Origin: Neokomagataea anthophila
GTDB lineage: Bacteria > Pseudomonadota > Alphaproteobacteria > Acetobacterales > Acetobacteraceae
Assembly (NCBI RefSeq): GCF_018122595.1
Contig: NZ_JAGRQH010000005.1
Span: 1 to 64,000, forward strand
Direction: 5' to 3'
Length of the DNA: 64,000 nt
The position numbers and the translations under genes were made by a program. The notes under the pieces were generated by a model. The model was not told where the DNA came from. It searched no databases and was given only the letters and a program-made list of their open reading frames with translations. The number at the start of each line of letters is the position of its first letter. Position 1 is the first letter of the stretch. This document shows, piece by piece, positions 1 through 8,473 of this stretch.

Positions 1-65
1 ACTTCGCTGAGAAAATCATCTCCGCACAGCGCTTCGGATTCGGCGGACACGTCGAACCAAAGTAA
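1..65 (+). CDS. gnd: 6-phosphogluconate dehydrogenase, C-terminal end (partial)
   Basis: Only the last 20 codons are inside the window; they end in RFGFGGHVEPK and TAA at 63-65. A terminal GGH motif is typical of decarboxylating 6-phosphogluconate dehydrogenase, which converts 6-phosphogluconate to ribulose-5-phosphate. The downstream pgl, rpiA and gntK genes are the pathway neighbours expected in acetic acid bacteria, which supports the call. The body of the protein cannot be examined here. Confidence 0.75.
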   Translation, partial: FAEKIISAQRFGFGGHVEPK

Positions 66-205
66 GCGTTGATCTGGTATTTGAGAGTTCGTTTCTTTTT
101 GAATGAAGTCATCGAAAAGGGACGAGCTTTCGTTAAAATAATACCATGGCGTGGTCCCATTCAGCGTTCCAGAGTGGGGCCATGCTTGGTCGGGAGTGTC
201 GTGTA

Positions 206-1066
206 ATGTCCGTTGATCTTGATGCTATTCATGCTGATCTGTCTCCGCCGGCAGAGCGTATTCGGCTCGTCGTCTCGGATCTGGATGGGACGCTCCTGAC
301 ACCTTTGAAAAGCGTGACCGATGCGTCACGGAAGATGGTGCAGCGTTTGAGCACTTTGGGCGTTCCTCTTTGTCTTGCAAGCGCGCGTCCGCCTGCTGCT
401 GTTATGCCCGTTGTCAAAACGTTAGGGCTTACAGGGCCTTCTGCTGCGTTTAACGGTGGAGCGATTTTTCGCCCCGATGGTACGCTGGAAGTGAATCGTG
501 TGCTGGATGCAGAGGTCCTTAATATTATTTTGGATGTGCTGCATGTGCACCGGGTGGAAACTTGGTTTTTGCGTGGCTCCACTTGGTTAGTGGAAGATTC
601 ATCAACGGGCTTTGTTGCCCTTGACCGCCGGATGACGGGTCTGGAGCCAACGGAAATTAGCTCTTTGCGTAATGAGCGCTATGACATTGGTAAAGTTGTT
701 GGTGTGAGCAACGATTACGGCCTGCTGAAGCGAGTTGAGGCAGAACTGGGCGCGATGCTGATAGGTGAAGCCAGTGTGCGCCGTTCTGCAGAGACAATGC
801 TTGATGTCACGCCTGCTTTGGCCAACAAAGGGGAGGGGCTGCGCCAATTGGCGAAGGCCTGTGGTGTTGAGCCGCATGAAGTGGCTTGCCTCGGTGATGC
901 GCAAAACGATCTGTCCATGTTTGCGGCAGCCGGTTTGAGCATTGCAATGGGGCAGGCTGAAGAAGAAATAGTTGCCGCCGCTCATTTCCAGACGGACACA
1001 AATGAGCGAGAAGGTTGGGCACAGGCGGTTGAACGCTTCATTTTGCCAAGGATACAAAAACCATGA
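206..1066 (+). CDS. HAD superfamily hydrolase, Cof subfamily
   Basis: Cytosolic phosphatase of the Cof/HAD-IIB type. Motif I is VVSDLDGTLL near the N-terminus, with the nucleophile in DLDGT. The Cof-type cap follows, then the C-terminal motif GDAQNDLSMFAAAG, which carries the metal-binding aspartates. The reading frame is open from an ATG at 146, but that start has no Shine-Dalgarno. The ATG at 206 follows CGGGAG at a sensible distance and gives about 286 aa, the family's usual length. The gene overlaps pgl by 4 bp (ATGA), so it belongs to the pentose-phosphate operon. The substrate is probably a sugar phosphate, but the sequence does not define it. Confidence 0.85.
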   Translation: MSVDLDAIHADLSPPAERIRLVVSDLDGTLLTPLKSVTDASRKMVQRLSTLGVPLCLASARPPAAVMPVVKTLGLTGPSAAFNGGAIFRPDGTLEVNRVLDAEVLNIILDVLHVHRVETWFLRGSTWLVEDSSTGFVALDRRMTGLEPTEISSLRNERYDIGKVVGVSNDYGLLKRVEAELGAMLIGEASVRRSAETMLDVTPALANKGEGLRQLAKACGVEPHEVACLGDAQNDLSMFAAAGLSIAMGQAEEEIVAAAHFQTDTNEREGWAQAVERFILPRIQKP

Positions 1067-1797
1067 CCACCGATATCCGTAACGCCTCCCTCGAAACGCT
1101 CGCTGATTCTGAGGCTGTAGCACTTCGTATGGCAGAGTTGCTGATCGAGGGGGTGCAAGCCAAGACGGAGGGTTTCTTCCGTGTGGCGTTGTCCGGTGGG
1201 TCTACACCTAAGCGCCTTTTCGAGCTTTTGGCTTCTGAGACATTTCGCCATCGTGTTGCTTGGGATCGGCTCCAGATTTTTTATGGTGATGAGCGTCATG
1301 TTGCGTTCGGTCACCAAGATGCCAATCAGACCGTTGCGCAAGCTGTTTTGCTCCGACATGTCCCGGTTCCGGCTGAGAATGTTTTTCCTATTCCGACCGG
1401 TGCTGCGGTATCTGCTGATGCGGCTGTGTATGAAAAGACGCTCAAAGCAGCTTATGGTTCAGATGTCTTGGAAGCAGGGCGCCCGCTCTTTGATTTGGTG
1501 ATGCTGGGCTTGGGGACGGATGGTCATACGGCATCATTGTTCCCTGGGCAGCCAGTATTGCATGAAACGCAAGCATGGGTGGGTGTGGCGGCACCGGAAA
1601 CCGCACCTTATGAGCGCATTACGCTGACCTACCCGGCGATTGCATCAAGTGCATTGGTTGTTTTTCTGGTGACGGGTGCGTCCAAAGTCGAAATGCTGGG
1701 CCGTCTGCGCGCTGGTGATCAAGAACTGCCATCCGCACGGGTGACGTCAGAAGGGCGCATTGTCATTCTGGCGGACCGCGCTGCTGCTGGCGAGTAA
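1063..1797 (+). CDS. pgl: 6-phosphogluconolactonase
   Basis: Hydrolyses 6-phosphoglucono-1,5-lactone to 6-phosphogluconate in the oxidative pentose-phosphate pathway. The 244-aa protein has the DevB-type signatures: VALSGGSTPKRLFELL near residue 45, an FYGDERHV segment around residue 85, and the LGLGTDGHTASLFPG block around residue 150. Length is normal for the family. The start overlaps the end of the HAD gene (ATGA) and rpiA begins 15 bp after the stop, so the genes are probably co-transcribed. Acetic acid bacteria rely on this pathway for cytosolic sugar use. Confidence 0.95.
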   Translation: MTTDIRNASLETLADSEAVALRMAELLIEGVQAKTEGFFRVALSGGSTPKRLFELLASETFRHRVAWDRLQIFYGDERHVAFGHQDANQTVAQAVLLRHVPVPAENVFPIPTGAAVSADAAVYEKTLKAAYGSDVLEAGRPLFDLVMLGLGTDGHTASLFPGQPVLHETQAWVGVAAPETAPYERITLTYPAIASSALVVFLVTGASKVEMLGRLRAGDQELPSARVTSEGRIVILADRAAAGE

Positions 1798-1811
1798 GGG
1801 GGGCGCGAGCC

Positions 1812-2516
1812 ATGAGTGGTGCCGTCTCAGAAATTGAAATCTACAAGCGTATGGCGGCACGGCGTGCTGCGGACCTTGTAGAGGATGGGATGACGGTTGG
1901 CCTCGGAACGGGCAGCACCGCCAAGTATATGATTGAGCGTTTGGGAGAGCGCGTGGCTGAAGGGCTACGCATTGAAGCCATCCCGACCTCAATTGATAGT
2001 GCAGAGAAAGCGGTTCAGGCTGGCATTAAGTTGACGGATTTTTCGCAACATCGTGTGCTTGATATTGCGATTGATGGTGCAGACGAAGTGCAGCGCGGCA
2101 CGTTACACCTCGTGAAGGGGTTGGGCGGAGCTTTGTTGCGCGAAAAAATTGTCGCGCAATCTGCCAAGCGTTTTGTGGTGATTGTTGATAATCGGAAGCC
2201 AGTGGATCATTTGGGTGAGCGGGCGCCGATTCCGGTGGAAGTTGTGTTCTTCGGGTGGGAGTGCACGGCAGAGCGCTTGAAAGAGTGTGGTGCCGTCGCG
2301 GTAAAGCCTCGGATGGATAACCACGGACATCATTACATCACGGATAATGGGAATCTGATCCTAGACTGCGTTTTTGGGCTCATTGAAGACGCAGAAAAGC
2401 TTCAGCAACGAATTGGATCAATTGTTGGGGTCGTGGAGCATGGCATGTTCCTCAGCATGACCAATGAGGTCTTCGTCGCAATGGATCATGGAGTGGAGCG
2501 GTGGGAACGGAAGTAA
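1812..2516 (+). CDS. rpiA: Ribose-5-phosphate isomerase A
   Basis: Interconverts ribose-5-phosphate and ribulose-5-phosphate in the cytosol. The 234-aa product has the RpiA landmarks: VGLGTGSTAKYMIERL (phosphate-binding loop), AIDGADEV (catalytic Asp), and LVKGLGGALLREKIVA (catalytic Lys and Glu region). Length is standard. It follows pgl closely and its 3' end overlaps the gluconokinase start by 16 bp, in keeping with translational coupling in a pentose-phosphate operon. Confidence 0.96.
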   Translation: MSGAVSEIEIYKRMAARRAADLVEDGMTVGLGTGSTAKYMIERLGERVAEGLRIEAIPTSIDSAEKAVQAGIKLTDFSQHRVLDIAIDGADEVQRGTLHLVKGLGGALLREKIVAQSAKRFVVIVDNRKPVDHLGERAPIPVEVVFFGWECTAERLKECGAVAVKPRMDNHGHHYITDNGNLILDCVFGLIEDAEKLQQRIGSIVGVVEHGMFLSMTNEVFVAMDHGVERWERK

Positions 2517-3091
2517 CACCCTCAGAGAACAAGACGCCTACACCTCGTCCACATTTCATCGTCGTGATGGGTGTGTGTGGAACGGGTAAAACAACGTTGG
2601 CGGCTGAACTCGCGCGTAGATTGGGCTGGGATTTTCAGGAGGGCGATGCGCTGCATCCTGAAAAGAATGTTCAGAAAATGTCCTCTGGGCAGCCTCTTAC
2701 GGATGAAGACCGGTATCCATGGCTTGAGTTGTGCCATGACTGGCTTGAGCGTGAGAGAAACATTGGTCATGGCGCTGTTTTGACGTGCTCGGCGTTGAAG
2801 CGTTCCTATCGTGAACGTTTGCGGGCGGGTGGTCTGCCGGTTGAGTTTGTTTATGTGAAGGTGAGTGAAGAGGTCTTGCGTGAGCGTATGGCTGCGCGGG
2901 AAGGACACTTCATGCCTTCGACACTTCTGCCGAGCCAACTTGCTATATTGGAAGAGCCCGGAGATGATGAGCCTGTCATTGCTGTGAACGGTGAGCAAGC
3001 GGCAGAACGTGTCGTAGAAGAACTCGTTAAGTTATTGGGAGAAGATGCACATTCGATGGTGCAAGTCTCTTCAGGGGTGCTTTCTGAATAA
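2501..3091 (+). CDS. gntK: Gluconokinase
   Basis: Phosphorylates D-gluconate to 6-phosphogluconate and so feeds periplasmically produced gluconate into the pentose-phosphate pathway. The P-loop is VVMGVCGTGKTTLA around residue 25, and a GDALHPEKNVQKMSSG substrate-binding segment follows, both typical of the GntK/thermoresistant gluconokinase family. The chosen GTG start at 2501 is preceded by GGAG and overlaps the end of rpiA. An internal ATG at 2568 would remove residues just before the P-loop and is less likely. A strong terminator follows, so this is the last gene of the operon. Confidence 0.93.
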   Translation: MGTEVTPSENKTPTPRPHFIVVMGVCGTGKTTLAAELARRLGWDFQEGDALHPEKNVQKMSSGQPLTDEDRYPWLELCHDWLERERNIGHGAVLTCSALKRSYRERLRAGGLPVEFVYVKVSEEVLRERMAAREGHFMPSTLLPSQLAILEEPGDDEPVIAVNGEQAAERVVEELVKLLGEDAHSMVQVSSGVLSE

Positions 3092-3113
3092 AATCAGTAA
3101 GATGCTTTCTCTG

Positions 3114-3150
3114 AAAACGGCACAGTCTGATAAAGACTGTGCCGTTTTTT
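3114..3150 (+). terminator. Rho-independent terminator of the gnd-gntK operon
   Basis: Perfect inverted repeat: AAAACGGCACAGTCT, a 5-nt loop, then AGACTGTGCCG running into a T6 tract. It lies 22 bp after the gluconokinase stop and matches a strong intrinsic terminator on the plus strand. Confidence 0.9.
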
Positions 3151-3296
3151 ATGCCCTGATAGAGAGGCGCATGGTTCTGTGGTTTTGTAGATATCGTGCA
3201 CGTTGTTCAGTAGCTATCCACAGGCCCGTCCCCTGAGATGTTCCATGAAACTGGGGATAACCTTCCCATCATTTGGACAGCTCAGAGGTGCTTTGA

Positions 3297-4418
3297 TTAG
3301 ATCGGGCCGTTAAGAGCGAGGCGTCCGATGGCAGGATCATCTGTGAAGAAGCCATCAAGCCCAAGGTCCAGATAGCGACGGAGTTCAGCAATCATGCCCT
3401 CAGGGTTGCGTGCTGCTGGGCCGCCGGGGCCACGGAGTTGTTTGGGCAAAAAGATGTTCTCTGGCCGTGCGGTGTAAGAGTGGACCAGCAAGCCTGCGTT
3501 ATGGGCATCCGTGATGAGGCTGGATGGTGCTAACCATGCACCTTGAGCGTCACGGGGAATGATATCGACGTTGGATGGGCCAATTACGTCGGCAAAGCGG
3601 CGGATTTCTTGCAGCCCAGATGGTGTCATGAAGTCACCAAAGGTTGTTTTCTTCCCGGCAGCGGCGACGTCGGCGGGAACGGCGTTACGGTCATCCATAA
3701 GGAACATCAGGCGTGCTTGTGGGTTAATGGCAAGCACTTGGCTGCGAATTTTCGCGAGATTGGCAGTTTCGAACGATTGCAGCTCTAGCGGTGCCTGACG
3801 GGTATATTCGTGTGCTGCGATAATACGTAGGAATTCGGTCTCAGGGTCGAGCCCAATGCTATGGAAGAACGTTGAGTGTTTGATTTCGGGAATAATACCA
3901 AAGGTTTTTCCAGTTGCTGATGCTTCCGCAGAAACCAGCTCAATCATTTCTTCAAATGTAGGGATTGCAAAGCGATCATTATAACGCGTGTTTTGTGGGC
4001 GGAGCGTTGCAAGACGCTCGCGCGCGCGAAGTGTTTTGATTTCTGCAAGAGTAAAATCAAACGTGAACCAGCCAGTTTGCTTTTCTCCGTCAATCGTGAC
4101 CGTGCGACGACGGTTTGCAAACTCTGGATGATCGGCAACATCGGTTGTTTCGACGATGTTCGGTTCATGGCGGACGACTAAGTGGCCGTCCTTTGTCATG
4201 ACGAGGTCTGGCTCGATAAAATCGGCGCCGTCCTGCATGGCTTTGGCATAGGAACCAAAAGTGTGCTCAGGTCGCAGTGCTGATGCGCCACGATGAGCAA
4301 AGATTAGTGGTTGCGGAGCAAGAGAGGGGGCAGCGTGTGCTGTCCCCCGTGAGGTGATAATCGCGGGAGCCATGCTGGCCGCCGTGAGGAGGCCAAGGGT
4401 CTTACGGCGGGTCAACAT
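3297..4418 (-). CDS. glpQ: Periplasmic glycerophosphodiester phosphodiesterase
   Basis: Hydrolyses glycerophosphodiesters (deacylated phospholipids) to glycerol-3-phosphate and an alcohol. The N-terminus MLTRRKTLGLL followed by a hydrophobic stretch and an AHA cleavage site resembles a twin-arginine signal. The mature part begins with the GDPD motif FAHRGASALRPEHT, then EPDLVMTKDGHLVVRHEP with the metal and catalytic histidines. The C-terminus carries GLDGFFTDDPAIG. At 373 aa it matches GlpQ. The TonB receptor gene ends 14 bp upstream on the same strand, so the two are probably one operon for scavenging phosphodiesters or their products. Confidence 0.92.
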   Translation of the reverse strand: MLTRRKTLGLLTAASMAPAIITSRGTAHAAPSLAPQPLIFAHRGASALRPEHTFGSYAKAMQDGADFIEPDLVMTKDGHLVVRHEPNIVETTDVADHPEFANRRRTVTIDGEKQTGWFTFDFTLAEIKTLRARERLATLRPQNTRYNDRFAIPTFEEMIELVSAEASATGKTFGIIPEIKHSTFFHSIGLDPETEFLRIIAAHEYTRQAPLELQSFETANLAKIRSQVLAINPQARLMFLMDDRNAVPADVAAAGKKTTFGDFMTPSGLQEIRRFADVIGPSNVDIIPRDAQGAWLAPSSLITDAHNAGLLVHSYTARPENIFLPKQLRGPGGPAARNPEGMIAELRRYLDLGLDGFFTDDPAIGRLALNGPI

Positions 4419-4432
4419 GGTTATTGTGCTCC

Positions 4433-6940
4433 TTACAGAGAACCGCTGATGGTCATGAAGTACATACGTGGTGCAATTGGGAAGGCTGTGTATTGGCCAC
4501 TTGCTGCACCGGCATTGATGGTGGACCAGCCACGCTCACCGGTGAGGTTGGTGATGTTACCCTGTACCTTCAGAGACGCAATATGTGGGATATTGTTGAA
4601 GGTGTAGCCAGCATTCATGCTGAACAGCTTGTAAGAGGGGGAGGACATGTCGTTCGTGTAGGTGGTGTAACGCTTGCCCTGATACTCACCAATGAACTGA
4701 CCGTAAGCATTACCCCAGTTGGTGCTGGCGATGAATTTGTTGCTCCAAGATGGAACATTCGCCACGTTCTTGCCGGCTGTTGCAACGATTTTCCCATTGT
4801 TCATGTAGTCTGCATTGTACTGAGACTTGTTGTAGGACAGTGCGTCATACAATGAGAAATGCGGCCCCAGGTGCAGTGTGCCGTTGATGTCGACGCCGTT
4901 TGTATCCACGGAACCAACGTTTGCCATGATGGTGGCAGCACCAGCGACGGAGTAAATGTTACTCGTTGCGATGGCGAGCAAACGGTTAGAGAAGTGAACA
5001 TGGTAGTAGTTCACTTGGCCTTCAAAGCCGGTGATCGGGCCTAGGTTAAGCGAACGATGTTCACGCAGGCCGGTTTCGTAGGTCCATGATGTTTCAGGCT
5101 TGCCGTATTTGCGGAATGCTTCGAAAGCAGCCTGAGTTGTTGCGCCCCAAGGTGTTGGGTTGCCTGTACCTGCGGCTTGGAAGGAGCGGACGTTCTGCTG
5201 GATGTTAGCGAACCACTGCTCATGCGGTGAGATGGTCCAGGTTGCACCAAAAGCCGGAAGGAAAGGCTTAGTCGTGCTGATTGTGCCACCCGGTACGGTC
5301 ACGCCAGTCTTGGACGCTACGGGTAGTGTACCGTTTGTATAAATCAGCTCAGATTTGAAGCCGCCCATCAGAGAGAAGTTCTTAGAAATCTGCCACGTAT
5401 CTTGCAGATGGGTCACGAACGTATTGGTGTAGAAGTAGTTCGTGTATTGGTGGATGAGTGGGTTTTGTTGACGCTCATAAGGCGTTGTTGGGTTGGAGAA
5501 TGAGAACGGATACCAACGGCGTGCTTGTGTGTTGTTGTTGCGTTCATACCAGCCACCCAACTCGATGGAATGCTGACCAAGGTGATAGCGCAGGGTGGAT
5601 GTGAGGCCGCCGCGGTTATCCCAATATTCTGTTGTACGGGTTGCGTAACCTGAACCACCAAAAACGGCATTGAGGCTTTGTTGGCTCATATTTGGGAAGT
5701 AAGCGGAGAACAGTGATGGGAGGCCAGCCACAGTTGTTGGGCCAGCGATGATGCCTTCGCCAAGGTCATGATGGTAATAGAAGTTATTATCCCAGTGTAG
5801 ATTTGCACTGAAATCATGGGTCCATTTTGCGTAAGCGAGGAAGTCTTCACGCTGTGCGCCGCCGTAATAGTTACGGTAATTATTAGACGCAATAATTTTA
5901 TTAATGTTAGGTGAGTTAATATAATTTTGTGCGTAGTTCATGTCAGGGAACATGAACGGACGAACGTAAGGAACGTTCGTTGATGTCGGGGTAATTGTGA
6001 TGGGGTCTTCGTTCGGCTCAGCTTTCTGAGACCAGTCAAAGAAGACAGAAACGTGATCATGCGCGTCATCGTGACGGAATTTGGCGTTGACCTGATAGCC
6101 GCCTTGATGTGAGCCGGGATTATCCCAAGAGCGGGCATCTTGGCGCACGAAGGACAGATAGGCATTGTTGCCGTTTCCGAAATCACCCGTATCAACGCGT
6201 GCGAATGTACGGAAGGTAGAGAAGCTACCAAAGACTTGCTCAACCTGTGCGCCACGGCGGTGAGAAGGGTCTTGGGTAGAGAATTGCAGAGAGCCACCCA
6301 GATTGGATGTTGATGCTGTGCCGAGGTCGCCTGCGCCTGTTGCGATGGAGGCTGCGCCAACATTTTCACTAATGACGGCACGCTGTGGGGAGAGGCCGTT
6401 ATAGTTGCCGTAGGCTTGGTCACCCAAAGGAATGCCGTCCAAAGTGTAACCGAGTTGGTTTTGGTTAAAACCATGTACGATCAGAGAAGAGTTCTGCTCG
6501 TTATTGCCCCATGGATCAGCGTTGTTAAAGACGACACCCGGAAGGACGGAGAGGGCTTTAATTGGGCTGATACCGGGCAGTTCACGCTGCATCTGTACAC
6601 GACCGACAGTTTGTTCGGAGTGGGTACGGCGTGCGGTGATGATAAGTTGCTCGTTACCGCTGGCAGGCGCAGAGATCGCTTTTGGCGCGACGATCGGTGC
6701 TGGACGTGCGGCTACGGGAGCAACTGTGGCGGCAGAGGCGTTTACTGGGGCCTGTGGTGCGACCTTGGGCGTATGTTGCACCGCTTTAGCGGCATGTGTT
6801 GCAACAGCCTTCTTAATATGGTGATGCACAGGCGCTGCATGCGCCGACGCAAAAGCAACTGCGATAGGGGAGCAGAATAGTGCAAGTTGCGCGCGACGAC
6901 GCAAAAAAAGACCCGACATGGACAACCTTATGGATGACAT
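4433..6940 (-). CDS. TonB-dependent outer-membrane receptor
   Basis: 835-aa outer-membrane active transporter. The N-terminus is a signal peptide with a hydrophobic core and AHAA processing region. An Ala/Pro/His-rich linker and a TonB-box-like LIITARR follow, then a plug domain (PIKALSVLPGVVFNNADPWG, LDGIPLGDQAYGNYNGLSP). A long beta-barrel follows and ends in ISGSL near the outer-membrane terminal aromatic residues (MYFMTISGSL). It is immediately upstream of the secreted GDPD on the same strand, which suggests import of a phosphorus- or glycerol-containing product. The actual ligand cannot be read from the sequence. Confidence 0.92.
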   Translation of the reverse strand: MSSIRLSMSGLFLRRRAQLALFCSPIAVAFASAHAAPVHHHIKKAVATHAAKAVQHTPKVAPQAPVNASAATVAPVAARPAPIVAPKAISAPASGNEQLIITARRTHSEQTVGRVQMQRELPGISPIKALSVLPGVVFNNADPWGNNEQNSSLIVHGFNQNQLGYTLDGIPLGDQAYGNYNGLSPQRAVISENVGAASIATGAGDLGTASTSNLGGSLQFSTQDPSHRRGAQVEQVFGSFSTFRTFARVDTGDFGNGNNAYLSFVRQDARSWDNPGSHQGGYQVNAKFRHDDAHDHVSVFFDWSQKAEPNEDPITITPTSTNVPYVRPFMFPDMNYAQNYINSPNINKIIASNNYRNYYGGAQREDFLAYAKWTHDFSANLHWDNNFYYHHDLGEGIIAGPTTVAGLPSLFSAYFPNMSQQSLNAVFGGSGYATRTTEYWDNRGGLTSTLRYHLGQHSIELGGWYERNNNTQARRWYPFSFSNPTTPYERQQNPLIHQYTNYFYTNTFVTHLQDTWQISKNFSLMGGFKSELIYTNGTLPVASKTGVTVPGGTISTTKPFLPAFGATWTISPHEQWFANIQQNVRSFQAAGTGNPTPWGATTQAAFEAFRKYGKPETSWTYETGLREHRSLNLGPITGFEGQVNYYHVHFSNRLLAIATSNIYSVAGAATIMANVGSVDTNGVDINGTLHLGPHFSLYDALSYNKSQYNADYMNNGKIVATAGKNVANVPSWSNKFIASTNWGNAYGQFIGEYQGKRYTTYTNDMSSPSYKLFSMNAGYTFNNIPHIASLKVQGNITNLTGERGWSTINAGAASGQYTAFPIAPRMYFMTISGSL

Positions 6941-7030
6941 GAAAACCGGGTCGGAACCTAGACATTACCAGATGTTTACAGTGTGAAACTCATATTAATA
7001 AATTATTTCACTTTTGTGACCTGCTGTAGA

Positions 7031-8473
7031 TCAGGCTGTGGACCAGCCAATACCGACAATAGCAACACGGCGAGAGGATGTTGTTTGCTGCAAAACAATG
7101 ACTTCGCGCTCCTCGAGGTAATTGAGTTGACGGCGGGCGCGGCCTAGAGAATGTGTGCCATAGGCGCGGGCAAGGGCATCATCGTCAGGGCAAGGGGCTT
7201 CATCCCATGCATGACGTGCGAGGAGGAGGAAAACACCACGCACATCTTCGGGAAGTGTCTGCGCCATAGCCTCGGCTTGTTGCCATTCGCTGCTTTCTGC
7301 GCGCTCTCTCTCTAAGCCTGTTCGGCAATTGATTAGCAGGCGCTGAAAGTTACCGAGGTCTAGAATAGTACGGGGCAGGCCGAGAATACGGGCGCGGAGT
7401 TGGAAGTCTTGATACAACGTAGCCAGTGGTTTGTAATCTGAGCCTTCACTGTGTGCGACTTCGGATACTAAGGACCATAATGTTTCTGGATCGGCCGTGA
7501 CGGGCTCCGCCACGGGGGCGTTTGTCTCAGCCGTATCGCGGTTCGTGCCGTATGCATCGAGCTGGGCCAAAAGGTCAGGCGGTGGCGGGCGTGTTTCACG
7601 GCGTGGGCGGGCGGAGAGTTCAGCGACAGGCTCTAAAATAATATCGCGCAAATCTTCCGCAGCCATGGGTTCGAGCGGGACGAGAATAGGGCCAGTTGCA
7701 TGGCTAGCTGTTTCTACGCTGCCAATGGCAACGAGTTTGGGGCGCCGTGAGAGGGCGGGGCCAAGTGCCATGAACTGACCACGAGCGAGATCACGGAAGG
7801 ATTCAGCGGCACGTCGTTCCATTCCCAACAAATCAGCCGCACGGGCCATATCAATATCGAGGAATGTGCGGCCCATCAGGAAGTTTGAAGCTTCCGCTGC
7901 GACGTTCTTTGCCAGCTTTGCCAGACGTTGCGTGGCGATGACACCTGCGAGACCGCGCTTACGACCACGGCACATGAGGTTGGTCATGGCGCCGAGGGAG
8001 AGGCGGCGGGCTTCGTCGGTTGTATCGCCACCGGCAGCAGGGGCGAAAAGTTGTGCCTCATCCACCACGACGAGGACAGGGTACCAATGTGCACGTGGGG
8101 CCTCAAACATGCCGTTCAGGAAGGCACCTGCCGCGCGGAGCTGCATTTCGGCCTCGACGTGTTCGAGGTTCAGTACGACCGAAGCGCGATGCGCTCGGAC
8201 ACGTTCGCCCGCGGCCCGCAAGCTAGCTTCGCTTTGATCTTCAACGTCAATCACCAAGTGATCATAGCGTTCAGCGAGGGTGACGAAGTCTCCCTCTGGG
8301 TCGATCATGACCTGTTGGACGACATTGGCCGTTTGTTCCAGCAAGCGGCGCAGCAAATGTGATTTGCCGGAGCCGGAGTTGCCTTGAACTAGAAGCCGCG
8401 TGGCGAGAAGTTCTGGGAGATCGAGGTCTATAGCGGAGCCGTCACGGCCCTGTCCGAGAATGATGGAGGTCAT
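7031..8473 (-). CDS. HerA/DUF87-type ATP-binding protein
   Basis: 480-aa P-loop ATPase of the helicase-HerA/FtsK-like group. Walker A is VQGNSGSGKSHLLRRL at about residue 32, and Walker B is VLVVVDEAQLFAP at about residue 135. A GRKRGLAGVIATQRLAKL segment resembles the sensor/arginine region of DUF87 proteins. The C-terminal third looks like a winged-helix DNA-binding region (YGTHSLGRARRQLNYLEEREVI). No partner nuclease such as NurA is adjacent. It overlaps the upstream flavoprotein gene by 4 bp, so they are co-transcribed. The role is likely DNA- or chromosome-related, but this is inference. Confidence 0.8.
   Translation of the reverse strand: MTSIILGQGRDGSAIDLDLPELLATRLLVQGNSGSGKSHLLRRLLEQTANVVQQVMIDPEGDFVTLAERYDHLVIDVEDQSEASLRAAGERVRAHRASVVLNLEHVEAEMQLRAAGAFLNGMFEAPRAHWYPVLVVVDEAQLFAPAAGGDTTDEARRLSLGAMTNLMCRGRKRGLAGVIATQRLAKLAKNVAAEASNFLMGRTFLDIDMARAADLLGMERRAAESFRDLARGQFMALGPALSRRPKLVAIGSVETASHATGPILVPLEPMAAEDLRDIILEPVAELSARPRRETRPPPPDLLAQLDAYGTNRDTAETNAPVAEPVTADPETLWSLVSEVAHSEGSDYKPLATLYQDFQLRARILGLPRTILDLGNFQRLLINCRTGLERERAESSEWQQAEAMAQTLPEDVRGVFLLLARHAWDEAPCPDDDALARAYGTHSLGRARRQLNYLEEREVIVLQQTTSSRRVAIVGIGWSTA

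Noticed and set aside
3151-3296. Gap between the gntK terminator and glpQ considered for an RNA gene
   Set aside because: No stable paired structure or conserved motif was seen apart from the terminator itself.
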